From Eutypa lata (lineage: Eukaryota; Ascomycota; Sordariomycetes; Xylariales; Diatrypaceae), in assembly GCA_022661535.1 (NCBI GenBank), contig JAKULF010000003.1, forward strand, positions 434,001 through 498,000: DNA of 64,000 bases, in the 5' to 3' direction. How positions within the stretch are numbered: the first letter of the stretch is position 1; the number at the start of each line of letters is the position of its first letter. The notes beneath the pieces were generated by a model. It searched no databases. It had not been told where the DNA came from and worked only from the letters and a program-made list of their open reading frames with translations. Shown here piece after piece: positions 34,401 to 46,305 of this stretch. The position numbers and the translations under genes are program-made.

Positions 34401-36768
34401 CACCCAATGCACTCGCTTTTCCCCATAGTCAGTCACCCTACCACCTCACCAGCAGAATGATCTAGGTAGTATCGCAGATGGTTCTACAACCTCCTTTTTC
34501 TGCGCTTTTCTCCTTTCTCTCTCTCTCTCTCTCTCAGCTGTCCAGGCTATTTTCTAACAATCTCTACGAACAGGTATTACCGCGAACCTCCAATCACTTC
34601 GTCCGACACAGCTCCTCTAGCCCACCTAATTCGATAATACACATATGTAGACACTTGCATACAGGCACGAGATCAAACCCGATAATGGTCTGACTCCTGA
34701 GCACCTACTTGCACCTTCGAGTCCGAGATGGGCGTCGGAAGATATTGAACGAAGCGCTGGGCCTCATGTCATTTCTGGCACTGCTTGAGCCTCTAGGCAG
34801 TGACACGATCACTGGTTTAGCGATAGATACACAGGTCACTGAATGACGAGAGTGTATTTCTTGACACACTAAGGATTAAGAGGCTATTCTTTGCATCGGT
34901 CGATCAATGAACTCTGGTTTTGACAGACGAATGTTGATGACACAGTGGTTCAGGATGGTCTAGTCATCCTTCGGCTTAATAATCATAATCGAGACATCTC
35001 TTCGGATACTCAGCTGCGGGAAAGCAACCATATTTTCCTGCACTTGACGGATAAATAGAAAGATTTCGAGGGTTCACAAGATGGTGAAGTGAGAAACAAG
35101 AGCCAGAAACCTATCTTCTTGAAGCACTCTCCCTCTACCTAGTGCAGTGACAGAAGGAGAGGTATTCTAGATAACAAGGGATTTTCTAAGTGGTTCTGGC
35201 AGCGAGGGACCTCCTGAGCCCTAGGTATCTTCTATACCGCGAGCCCCTTACCTTATGTAGATAGCCAGCTCACGGAGCAGGATATACTAGTCTCCGAAGC
35301 TTGTGTTGTGTTACCATAGAAGAGTTTGTCAGCTAGCTCTCACCGCCGTCTGATGTATGCTGTACGTGATTGGCAAGGTAATACTCCCGGAGATGGGGGT
35401 AACAATTCCGCAGGCTCTGAATATAGTAGTTGAAATGCTTTGGTACCTTGTTGGACGAAGCGGGCATATTTCGATGCTACACACGCATTTGGTAACGATG
35501 GTAGGCTAAAATCTATGTAGAGTCCTACTACCCTATGTGTATTTAATTTTACCTACAAGTATGGACCTCAATCTCCGTACATACAACTATTGCCGAGTGG
35601 TAGCGAGTTGCAGCGTTGTATGCCAACTCGACTATTGTGGCTGGAGCCGTATCCAGATATAACGAGAAAGAAAAAGGGGGAAGAGGACAAGGTCTAAGTA
35701 CCGTAAATCAAGTTAAGGGATGAAGCGAGCCTATCATTATCAAGCTCTGAATGCCAGCCACATTTGGATTTCTGCCTATTCGCAAGTAACATCCCAATCT
35801 GAACAAAGACGAACTTGAAATGCTAATTTTATCTTTTTAAAAAAATCAATTGTTTTGCATTCCCGCTGGAATATCCATACAACCCTCGGTCTATAAAAGA
35901 GGCGCACAGCCAAATTGGGGTCCCAATCACACCTAAATACCTATATATATACTGGATAGTCCGACACATTACGCAATCGACTAAATCAATGCATAAGTAT
36001 ATTAAGTATATAAGCCAGCCGTGCCGCACTCGGCGCACTCACATATAATTGCCATCCTATTACCACGTACTCATCAGCGAAGCCTCTCTCCAATGCAACG
36101 CAAAGTCGTCATTGGTAGGGCTGAGCAACCACCATTTGCGCCTCTTTATTATTATTATTATTACTTGGTTGGGGGTTTTCAAGCTACACGAGAGGCTTTT
36201 TTTTTTAAGATAACCAGATGGCCCGTCGATCCCCTCCTCGGTCCCGAAGCCTCGCGTGATGGTGGAAGATGCCAACCAATTGAGTGAGCATTCTGTGTAT
36301 CTATGTGCAAGTAGGGAGGCATTCTGTGCGCCCGCCCGCCCGCACATACGCAGCGCACATCCCCAATCGCAACCCCGAGGAAGCCGAAAAAGCACGAAAC
36401 TGCGTCATACCAGCCAACATGCCAACCATACCTAAGGTACCATGCCATACTATACGTGGAAGAGAGTTTTATCTATCTATCTATCTACCTACCTCCCTAC
36501 ATACCTACCTCTCTTCCGCCTGAGTGCTTCGGAGGTATCACTACCTTGCAAAAACGATAATATGTTTTCCTAGCGTTGGTTCAGAACTCAAATGTGAATA
36601 CCCGATCGAAAAAAGATTCTCTCTCCTTATAAACAAAGTAATCTACACACTTGTTTTGTTTTGGCTCTTGTTTCCGGGGTTTGGACGAACGCGCGTCTAA
36701 GCTTTTATCTTTATTTGTTTGCTTCTCTCCTTTTCTCCTTAGAGAAGGCCGACTAAGTTCCTAGCGTC
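31453..36768. other. 5.3 kb intergenic, including RRM-gene 3' UTR
   Basis: The first 700 bases (to about 32200) remain T/C-rich and are probably the 3' UTR of the RRM gene; a 178-codon frame at 31573-32109 there lacks protein character. The remainder holds GTAGGTA motifs (33254-33274, 33465-33480), a TC run near 34518-34538, a TAT-triplet run near 36146-36162 and a CTAT/CTAC run at 36471-36511. The last 150 bases before 36769 are T-rich with a TTAG that may end a leader intron. No gene is supported. Confidence 0.5.
36471..36511. repeat. CTAT/CTAC tetranucleotide run
   Basis: (ATCT)n passing into (ACCT)n with a few interruptions, intergenic and upstream of the cytochrome b561-like gene. Confidence 0.8.
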
Positions 36769-38711
36769 ATGTTGTTGTTGTTGATGACGACGAGGACGAC
36801 GAGGTCGTCGATGCCGACGTCGACGTTGTCGGTGACGCGGATGATGATACCCGGAGTGGTGCTTCTTCTAGCGCTTTTCCTTGTTGGTGGTGAGTAATTG
36901 GAATCGTTATTACCTTGAGGGAAGAAAGGAGGAATTTCTGATTTCCAAAAGGTATATCACGGGAGATATATTGAGTTCAGCTAACCAATATACATAGCAG
37001 CGAACGCGCACGCATGGGGACCCCCTGGTGATCAATTCCCAGGCAGAGGTAGCATTGATAGCGACAGCATTAACAACGAATGGGGGCCACCTAACAAAGG
37101 GACTTCATCATTGACGATACCATCCCCAACATCCCCGCCATCTAGCGATAACACCGGCAACAGCAACAACAACAACAACAACAACAATAACGACGGCGAC
37201 GATGACGATGACGACGATGATGACGGCGATGATGACGGAGGAACCGGTAGTAGCAGTAACAGCAACAGTGGCGGCGGCTACGGCCTCGGAAGTGGCAGCG
37301 GCTCCCCGGCCTTCGACTACCAAAGCGCCGAGTACTTCCGCGAGATCCACGGGATCCTGGCCGCCGTCGCCATCGTCGGTCTCTTCCCCCTAGGCGCTGT
37401 GCTCGTGCGCGTCGTCCCCGGTCGCTTCGCGTGGCTCGTCCACGCGCTGACGCAGGTCGTGGGGTACATCACTTTCGTTGCGGCTGCGGTGCTGGGGCTG
37501 TACCTGGTTAGTCTGGTTAAGATAGGAGGGGGGCGTAATGGGAGTGGGAGTGGGAGTTTGGTGAGTCTTAAAAATAACCTCCTTTTTATTTAAATCCTTT
37601 CGTCCCCGGGTTTCAACCCAATCTATTTCGTTTGGTTGGATTGCCCGCTCGTTTCAGTATCTGTTTTGCTGTCTACTTGTTTGTCTATTTTATTCGTCAT
37701 GGGGGTCCCCCTTTCACCTAACCGCCATAAGTATCCATGTCCCGTCCTATCCTACCTGGACCTATCTGGACAATATACAATACAATACCATATTATGTTC
37801 CTATGTCTAGATATCAAATGAGATCTACTTACCTACTACCTATTCCACACACAAATCAGCCAAAAGCGTAAAAGTAAAACCAGCTTACAAACCTTCCCCC
37901 ACAATAGCTAACGAACCCCCAAACGAACGCACACCCCATAATCGGCATCCTCATCCTAATCCTCCTATCCTTCCAACCAGCCCTCGGTCTCATCCACCAC
38001 TCCCGCTTCAAGCGCCAACAACAGCAAGAAGTCCCTCCCCACCGCACCGTCTGGTCCCACGCCCACATCTGGATCGGACGCATCGCCATCACTCTCGGCA
38101 TCATCAACGGGGGGCTCGGGCTCGGGCTCGCGGGCGCTTCCGTCCCCTCCGTCGCTGCGTATGCCGTCGTTTCCGCCGTCGTTTGGTTGCTTTGGTTTCT
38201 GGTCGCCGTGTGGGGTGAGGTCCGGTTGAGGCGGGAGAGGCGGGAGCAGAATCTGGGGGGAAGGTTGAGAGGGGGTGGTGGTGGTGGTGGTGAAGAACCT
38301 ATTAAGGAGGTGGCGATGGGGATGGGGATGAGGCGGCATACTGGTGTGGATGCGGATGCGAGTAGTGTTGTTGGGGATGCGAGTACCGTGGTAGGAGGAG
38401 CGCCGACGACGATGACGACGATGACGACTGGGGGGAGTAGTAGTATCAGCAACAGCGACCGTCATATGATGGCCCCGGCTGCCGCTGCTGCTGGTACTGC
38501 TACTGCCCATCGCACCACCGCCCTCGTACCGCCGATCTTCCCGCCCGAGCGCCCGGAGACGCCGAGCCCACCGTACAGTCCTGGACCGGTGGGGTCGTCA
38601 GAGTGGACGGTATATGGCGGGCCGGGGCTGAATAATACGCCGAGGCCGCCCGTAGTATCGCCCGTGTCGCCTATAGAGTCGGAGAAAGGACATTATGGGA
38701 GAGACTCGTAG
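36769..38711 (+). CDS. Cytochrome b561-type membrane protein with secretory signal
   Basis: Exons 36769-36889, 36998-37560 and 37908-38711 join in phase to 495 residues. The N-terminus is a long signal sequence whose hydrophobic part is IPGVVLLLALFLVG, with likely cleavage near AANAHA-W. A low-complexity lumenal or extracellular segment follows, with poly-Asn and poly-Asp. Then come five likely membrane helices: HGILAAVAIVGLFPLG, VVGYITFVAAAVLGLYLV, HPIIGILILILLSFQPAL, AHIWIGRIAITLGIING and VAAYAVVSAVVWLLWF. Four histidines at IHGIL, VHALTQ, NAHPIIG and HAHIWIG fit the haem ligands of the b561 family. The C-terminal tail is long, Ser/Pro-rich and cytosolic. Family members pass electrons across membranes (ascorbate or ferric reductase type). 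No DOMON domain is visible. The second intron is long (347 nt), and its boundaries are supported by phase and by the restored NAHPIIG motif. Confidence 0.85.
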
Positions 38712-38778
38712 TTTTGGGTAAGGCGAGGCGAGGTAAGGTGGAGGGTGGGGGTATTGGAGAAGACGATTTTATTCTACC

Positions 38779-38799
38779 TTTTTTTTTTTTTTTTTTTTT
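38779..38799. repeat. T21 homopolymer
   Basis: Twenty-one consecutive T, about 70 bases after the stop codon of the b561-like gene; length may vary between reads. Confidence 0.9.
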
Positions 38800-38899
38800 G
38801 CCGCTTCTATTTTGTATGTATTTATATGCCTGGTTGGGGAGGATGATATCAATAGGGGGAAAGTGAGTATGAAGGGCTTTGAAATATGATATGGTTACT

Positions 38900-38988
38900 A
38901 AGTAGGTAGGTAGGTAGGGAGGTAGGTATCGCGGCGTTGCCTGCTCTCGGTAACGACGGACGGACGGACGGACGGACAGACAGACAGG
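38900..38988. repeat. GTAG run and GACG/GACA run
   Basis: Two neighbouring tetranucleotide tracts: AGGT units at about 38901-38928 and GGAC units passing into AGAC units at about 38955-38987. Confidence 0.8.
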
Positions 38989-40032
38989 AAGAGGGGGAGA
39001 AAGGCGGATTAGAGTTATATGGAAACTACCTAGATAACTGGATGAATGCATACGTAGGTTCGAATTGTTAAGACTCTGGTATCTGATACCTCGTTAAATG
39101 GGCAGTGAAGCTGGATAAAATTGTTCCACTAACCACGACGATTGTAATAAGGGGTATTCTGGGGGCGAGCCGATATCTGATCCTCAAAAGCAGTAACAAG
39201 CTGATGTGCCACCATCTTCTTACCTACCTTTTTACTTGTCCTGAGTAACAAGCATAGGCAGCACACTAGCCTCTAGGACGCAATGAAAGTATCCATCTCT
39301 TGGAACTCCGACAACTGATTTGAATTCGGTATCACCTATGAAAAGGGTGAATGAATGCATCCGATGCAGTCATGAGAAGCTTCATATGTTGGAGTAATGC
39401 CAAGTGCCCGTAATCTACGTTGCGCCTATCGAGCTCAGTCATTACCGTGATTGGAGTGATGATCCAAGCCACGACACCACGACATGGCTGTTCCCACAAG
39501 GGAGCGCAGCACGAGAAAAACGTATTACCAAAGCGTGAGCTCCTTGATTCTAGCTATACTATTGTATACATGTACATTTTGTCCCCCTAACCCCTTGACA
39601 CTCTGACACCTTGACACCCTGACATTTCCTTCCTTCCTGTCAATATACGTATGTACTACCTGTAGAACACACCTCCCCTCCCTTACTCAATCCTAGCAAT
39701 CAAGTCAAAGCTCCATACGCACATTATGAATCAAGTATACCGAATAGCAAACATCCTATCCGCCTTAGATGGATAACGCCTTAATAGTCTTACATATGAG
39801 AAGTAGGTGGTTGTGATCCTACTGGTTGCATGTCAAACTCCGCCTTCTTACTACTGATATGTAGCAACACAAGTTAGTTGAAGCAAGTGGGTAAAGAACG
39901 CGCACTGTTGATGGAAGTCATCAACCGTCTCAATAATTCTCGTATCCTGCTATCTCATCGGAGATTCTGGCAGCTTCTTAGCCTCGATTCAGTTCTCGCT
40001 GTGGCCGTTGAACTCTGGCAGAGATTGGCATC

Positions 40033-43000
40033 TCACACCTGTTGGCTCTCTTCGCGGATCTGTTGTTGGATCAAGTCATCGAGGTCTAATTCCTCCGAAG
40101 GTTCCTGGTCCTCAACTGCGTCATACACAGTATCTTGTCCAGGCTCTACTGTTGTCTCTGCAGTAGGATCATGCTCTGATGCCGTAGGAGCCATAGATCC
40201 ATCATCAGGCTCAGCTTTCACCTGGTGTTCATCAGTCTCTTCTGGTTCAGACGTCGCAATGACGTCTTCCTTGGCCTCTGGCTCCTCATCTTCATTCGAT
40301 GTGGGCGGCGCGAACATAGCATCACCACGGTGCAGAATGTCATTAACAGTTGTGCGCATGGCGATCTCCGCCGGAGATAATTTGACGTGACGGTCAACGT
40401 CGGCACCAACTAGAAATATGTTAGAACTTAAACCTTCAGAGGATGAATCTACTTCTTACCAATGACACCCATATAGTCCCGGAATACTACATCGAAGATG
40501 TCTTCGACACGGTCGGACATCTGCTTCTTGACCGTGCGGCACATCGCTTGGAGTTGGGCCTTTACCGTGTCGGTGGCATCACGGAACATATTGTGGCGGC
40601 TGGTATCTACATGTCCTACCATAATCGTTTTCATCCGGTTGTATTGTCCAGGGCCTAGCCACTGTTAAAACGCGTTTTCTTGGGGAGATGAAAAAGTCTA
40701 CTTACCGCTTTCGGCTGAGCACGCTTCGTACGCATACATCATCGCGTCCATAATGGCAGGAGTGAATTCACGGCTAGCGTCTCGTTGGAGATCGGTGATG
40801 GTAGCTTTCAACACGTTGGGTAAATCCTCCAGGGTTCGGATGTGAGCCAAGATTTGATTTCCCAGCGTAAACATGGCGGTGACGTTGGTGTGTCGCGCGA
40901 CAGCTCTGGCACGGGCTGCTTGGTGGAAGTCATTGAGAAGCTTCTTCGTTTTCGAGGCGAACTGGGTTAGGATTGCCGGTAGGCGTCGTTGAAATGCTCG
41001 TTCCCATCCAGTGGCTAGATTACGTGAAATGGGGTCGAAAAGCTCAGCATTGAAATCGCGTGGGCCGGCGGCACCGGAAAAGACGCCATTTCGTCGAACG
41101 GTTGCTTTGTAAGTTGCCCTATAATATCGATGTCAGCTAATAGATGCAAGTCAAGAGCAACACTGATGTGGCATACCAATACATTCCTCCTAGGGATCGA
41201 TGAGCTCCCCAGCCTTCGGCTGTACCAACGGCGCTCTTAACTGCCTGAGGTATCAAAGCATTAAACGCCTCGTAGATGTGTTCTTCGAGTGTCTCATGGA
41301 GCAGACTGGTTGATTCCTTGACGGATGATTCAAAACCCTACAACGTGGAATCATTAGTGACGTTTCATAGCTGTGGCTTAGACCTGTTGTACTGTGAAGT
41401 TTAACAGAAACTATCATGACTAGGTGGAGTACATACCCTCTCTAAGTCATCTAGAAGCTTCCTCAGATGCATTTCCTCCCGTCGCTTCTCGAGGTCGGTT
41501 AGCGTAGATCGAGTGTTATCGTTCGCAGCCCAGAGCTTCATCGAGTTCACTAGCTGTAGTAGATCGTTCAAGAACCTACGGCAGTGACTTGCTCGTCCCG
41601 CCTCTGTTAGCTTCTTCGCATGTTCCTGAAGACTTGGCACCCCCGTATCCTCCAAAGATAAATAACCGTGACTCTGAAAGTCATCCTTGCGCAGTCTTCC
41701 ACTAAGCTTCTGATACGCACGGCTGCTAACGCAAAAGACTGGCAAACTGCGAGCGACCTCATCATAGTCGCGAATATCTTGATCGGGATCAAAGGTAGTG
41801 TCATCTTCTTCAACAGCGTTCTCTTGATCGAGCCTAAGAGGAAGTCAGCCTATGTACCTAGAACATGTAATCCATAGTATCGGAATAAAAGGAATGCAGA
41901 AATTTTAGGCGCTGGTATGGTAGATAAGGTGTAAACCTACTCTTTGATACCCATAGAGAAATCATGTCTAATCGCCTGTGTTGAGTATTCGTTGCGTCCC
42001 TTGATGCAGATAGCCTTGGATTCTGCAAGCAGTTCATCACGTTCAGCCTGCACAAGCGGAATTTCCTTGCGGATGTCGGCTATTTCCTTGTCTAGGGCTT
42101 TCCTCGCCTCTCGAATTCGCTTTCGCTCCGACTTGATGGATGCGAGCATCTTATCGATTGTGTCTTCATCTAGTGGCTGGCGGTTCTCGTTCGGTTGCGA
42201 GTTTTCCTTATCACTCGAGTCCGAATCGGAACCAAAAGAGTCATCGTCGACGTCAGACTCGCGATTCTTGCGGCTTCCTGAGAGATCTCCCGCCCGCTTT
42301 CTCTTCTTCGACTTCTCGGAAGGTGCGTAGACCGTCTTCCCCTCGGAAACCTGGGTCTGTATTTCTTCCCATACATCGAACTGGGCTTCGCATTCGTCAA
42401 GGCTCTCTCCATATTTAGCCTTTCTCTCCTTGAGCGCACGAACTTTATCCTGTAAGGATTTCTTTTTATTCCCGAGCTCTTCTGCTTGGTCCCAGGATTC
42501 AGAAATCTCCTCTTCGAGACCAAGACTGTCGGCAGCTTCCGTGATTGAAATGTCGTCGGTCTTGGAGCAAATGAACGAGACAGCCGAATAGGTACCATCA
42601 TACTTTAGTTGACGCTTGAAGGAGTCACCGAGTAAGGTCTTGGCTGTCTTATCATCGACAGCACGCGTGATAGGGGCAACGATCCAAAGACCGGTACACG
42701 ACTTCTGGTAGTTCGCAGCAACAGCTGCACGAGCAGCATTGGAATCTTGCACACCGGGCTGTTCAGTTAGCACAGGATACCTAAACACTGTAAAGTAAAC
42801 ACCTTACCAGATCGACGATGACGGCTCCGGTGGAGAGGGCAGCCGCCTTAGTATAAATACGGACAACCTTGATCAACGGCCAGTATTCCATGGGTATGTT
42901 CCGTTTCTTGTGGTCAACACCGGTATTCTTCTCCTTGCTGTCAACGTAATGCTGGAGTCGATCATAGAGCTTCGAGGCTGATCCCTCGTTCAATTTCTTG

Positions 43001-44050
43001 ACACTGCCAAGTATACCTCGTACGGCAGGTTCGTTGGCGAAAGACTCTGGGCTACCTTCTGCTAACATCTCCTTGGTCTTCGACGGATACACAGCCTTGA
43101 GTTTGGCGTAAGCGACAGCAGCATCGCTGTCCCCAACGGTAGCTTCTCGAGAAACCTGACCATTGCCATCCAGAAGATCACTGAATAGGATCTTCAACTC
43201 AGTGACCCAGTCCTCTCTGCTAATGAACTCGATCTCAGCCCGGTATAGTTGGCTAGGATCAGTCGAGTGATTGTAGGAAATCTCAGTAGGAGAGGCCGTA
43301 CAAGCTCGTAAGCAGTTGGTGGGGAGAAGTCTTGAGTTTGTTAGCGTTGTTGTCGTACATTAAAATGGAAAGATAATGATGATAGAGATGACCTCACCTT
43401 TCTTCGTCGAGAAGAGCATTGATGACACTCGATTTTCCAGCTCCCGTATTGCCGACAACGCCGACGACAGTGCGAGGGGGTTTAGCTCGACTCTCCAAGT
43501 CATTGATGGATTTGAGCCAAAGCTCTACATCAGGGGTTCCAGCTTTCTCAAGAGGCTCTTTCAATTGTTTGAGCAGTTTGGTGGCAATTTCAACCCCCGT
43601 TTCGAGGACCTCTGGAATCTGCTCGTGAACAAGCTGCTGCAAGTAATCGGTCTCTTCGAATCCCGGTTGTGGATCCACTTCCATACTTGCATCTCCACCT
43701 GCAATTGTATTGGCATCGGCATCCATATCTGGCTCTGCTTTCAGCTTCATCTCTGACTGTGGGATGTCTGCTATGGATTGCGACGAGATAGTTGTTGCGG
43801 GGTCAGGTTTGATCAACAATTCTCGGCCATGTGAAGTATGTGATCTGGTAGGGATTTCAGCCCTAGGACTTGTAGAACTCGAGTACGAAGATCCCGAAGA
43901 TTCCTGGGGAGGTGCAAGAGGTGGGACGGAAGCTGGTGAGACAGTGTTCTCGGAAGGCTCAGGCTTTACTACAATGGCATTGTCCGGTGTCTCATCTCCA
44001 GGCTCGCGCTTGACTGGCCGAGTCGGATCCGTGGCGTTTGGGGAATCCAT
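40033..44050 (-). CDS. Dynamin-like nuclear GTPase, SLIP-GC (NUGGC)-like
   Basis: Eight exons (44050-43398, 43330-42808, 42758-41941, 41833-41437, 41337-41177, 41118-40706, 40654-40460, 40409-40033) join in phase to 1178 residues. The acidic, Ser/Pro-rich N-terminus precedes a GTPase domain with P-loop GVVGNTGAGKSSVINALL. The switch region LLPTNCLRACTASPTEISYN is complete only after splicing, and the DLPG motif of VDLPGVQDSNAARA spans the next junction. A TKTD-like G4 motif is present as CSKTDD. A charged coiled-coil (KKKSLQDKVRALKERKAKYG) and a basic KSKKRKR stretch (possible nuclear localisation signal) follow, then a helical region with GPGQYNRMK, and an acidic tail. In animals SLIP-GC is a nuclear GTPase of germinal-centre B cells that limits DNA damage; the fungal role is not known. 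Psi-K-x-E/D-P motifs recur (see findings). Confidence 0.85.
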
Positions 44051-45182
44051 TGCAATAATTGATTATTGGCCCATCGGCAAATCTGACTTGCAACCAAATA
44101 TGCTCTTTCCGTCTACCCGTCGTACTTGACCTAGAAGGTAGTTGATGGATTTCGATCTAGAAGTTGAATAGTTAAATCTGATATTAAACCTCCCAATGCG
44201 CAAAGTGTATTGCAACAAGAAACGAGGGAGGTGGCAACGATGTGATGATCTATGGTAGATAAACAATTACGTCCAATCTGCCAAGTGTAACGCGATGTTA
44301 AAGTGATTTCATCAAATTACTTAACGCGTCGCGACTGTCTAGTTATTTACGTAGTTACTTACTAGAGTAGTGTTCACATATTTAGCGTGTTTATTGTAGG
44401 CTGCAGTGGGTGGGGATGTCCCCTAGAGAACCAGGGACCCCTCCTTCTAGAATGTGCTCGACTAGTAATCCCTGCTACCCCCATGCACGCCAAGTTAAAA
44501 CACCTGTGCTAGAGTTACATCTTCTCTAGCTGTCGCCCCCTGTAGAGAAGCCTTGGAGAAGTAACGTCTGAACGGTCGTCTGTCAAGTCTGTGCGATTAA
44601 AATCGAAATGCCGATCATAACCATATTCATGCAAGTATCCGGATGGAAGCCTATCGCAATAACATCACAGTTACGAAATATGATGGAGAGTTATCTCTTC
44701 TACATATGTAAATGAGTTAGGAGTTATTCGGTACCTACATACAATGACGACTTGGTCAAGGCACCAAGTCCTATATTGATGCTGATAAGTTAGCTATCAT
44801 CCACGATGCCTACTCGAGAAAGGAGGTCTTGCAATAATGGCGGACTATGAGCTTGCAGTGGCGTTCAAGGAATAAGGGAACATGCTATCAAGTGAATAAG
44901 ATCTGGTTTGCATCCTATACAAGAAGACCAGGCCTATCTATTGGACTATCTTATAAATGTGGCTGCCCCTACACCCCCATCGACACTGTTGTATATACTC
45001 GCTCCGTGCATACCGCTAATACCTCGACTAGAAAGGAAACTCTATCCAGGCCGATTCAATGGCTTGATGGTGACTACGAGAGATAAGCAACTCTCATTAT
45101 GACTGGAATATCGCCTTCAACCTGTAGCCCGATAGAGCCTAGGCTACCTGCATATTCTGAAAATATGCAGCAGGTAGGCACA
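44051..45182. other. Intergenic upstream of the GTPase gene
   Basis: About 1.1 kb between the start of the GTPase gene and the 3' end of the GST-like gene, both on the minus strand. No gene, RNA or strong repeat is seen. Confidence 0.5.
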
Positions 45183-45950
45183 CTACTGGATCCACTGACG
45201 AGCCAGCTTCTTGATATCCGCAGGGTAGAAGTCTTCCCCAATCCTCGCACTCTCCCGCTCCTTAAAGCTCCCATAAAACGCCCTCAGATTCGGCAGGTCA
45301 GGCTCAACAAGGAGGTCAACACCATAGAGCTCCCTCGAGAACTGCAGCAGCGAGAACAGCACGCAGTCCGCGATCGTCACCACACAATCTTCCTCCTCTC
45401 TTATTACGCCATTTTCGAAACGTCTGGTATTGCCCTTGTCATAACCCTCATAGTACGCCTCTATCAACTTTAAGTTCCGTTTACACCACTCTAACGCCAT
45501 CCCTGCAGCAACGGGACTCGTGGGCTCGAGCGTGACAAACAACTGACTACCCTTGTGACAAGCAAAACCAAACAAACTACTGGCCTCGTCCGCCAAGCCA
45601 AGAACTTCCCTGGTACGAGCCCTCTCCTCAGCCGTGCGGCCTCTCATGCTCTTCCCCACCGCAGTGTGTGCTGCCATCTCTTTCTGCCACTCCTCTTGGG
45701 GGTCATCGCATAGGTCCTCGAAGTAGTCTAGGATCGCAACGGACTGCTTGATAAGCGTGCTGTTCGGTAAAGAGAGGATCGGGACCGTGCCGGATGGTTT
45801 CTCGGGAGCTTCTAGCTGTCCGGTGGGGGAAATCGTGACGGGTGTTACTTTGAGATGGGGGGAGGTAAGGAGCCCTTTCTCGTGGAGGTAGATGAGGATG
45901 CGGCGAGGGTAGATTCCCCAGGTTAGAACGAAGAGCTCGAGTTGGGGCAT
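45183..45950 (-). CDS. Glutathione S-transferase-like protein, 255 aa
   Basis: Intronless. The N-terminal 85 residues form a thioredoxin-like GST domain: LELFVLTWGIYPRRILIYL, then SGTVPIL at residues 53-59 with the cis-Pro57 expected in this fold, then IKQSVAILDYFEDL, which corresponds to the SxAIxxYL glutathione-contact region. The C-terminal part is helical, as in soluble GSTs (VTIADCVLFSLLQF near the end). Length is normal. It has no signal peptide and is probably cytosolic. Fungal proteins of this type conjugate or isomerise electrophiles and often accompany monooxygenases, as here, where the next gene on the same strand is an FAD monooxygenase. A catalytic Ser/Cys/Tyr is not certain; Tyr15 is a candidate. 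Confidence 0.85.
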   Translation of the reverse strand: MPQLELFVLTWGIYPRRILIYLHEKGLLTSPHLKVTPVTISPTGQLEAPEKPSGTVPILSLPNSTLIKQSVAILDYFEDLCDDPQEEWQKEMAAHTAVGKSMRGRTAEERARTREVLGLADEASSLFGFACHKGSQLFVTLEPTSPVAAGMALEWCKRNLKLIEAYYEGYDKGNTRRFENGVIREEEDCVVTIADCVLFSLLQFSRELYGVDLLVEPDLPNLRAFYGSFKERESARIGEDFYPADIKKLARQWIQ

Positions 45951-46305
45951 TTTTTGAATTTGTTACTCTCTTCAAGAACGTGCTGTTGTATCTGGTCTTT
46001 GATTGATGAATGACTTGAGCAGGAGCGAACATTGGACTGACTGATTCTATAGAGCGCTGGATATATATACATGCATCGGAGACATTATGTGATACCTATG
46101 TCTCCGAGGGTAGTTTGGAAAATTCCTAGTGAGTGGGCACTTATGACCAAGGCTAAGTGTCCAAATGGAAGCACCTACCCCTCCTAGTTATCGTATGGGG
46201 TGTTCTTATATAAGTGAATAGCAAGTAGAGTAGTTCAAATATATCATCATTCTATACGCATTGCCAAGAACATAGAAAGCAGTATCCCATCCCCACATTA
46301 CACCC
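45951..46305. other. Short intergenic region
   Basis: A 355-base spacer between the GST-like gene start and the FAD monooxygenase 3' end, AT-rich, presumably the GST promoter. It contains TATATA near 46063-46069. Confidence 0.5.

Larger units (their letters stand above)
38712..40032. other. Intergenic with simple repeats
   Basis: It follows the b561-like gene (+) and the 3' end of the GTPase gene (-), so the two are convergent. It contains a T21 run, GTAG and GACG/GACA runs (listed separately) and a TTGACACYCTGACACC repeat at about 39593-39630. No gene is supported. Confidence 0.5.

Noticed and set aside
37856..38510. Minus-strand frames of 181 and 198 codons
   Set aside because: Antisense to the third exon of the b561-like gene, whose phase and haem-ligand motifs are clear.
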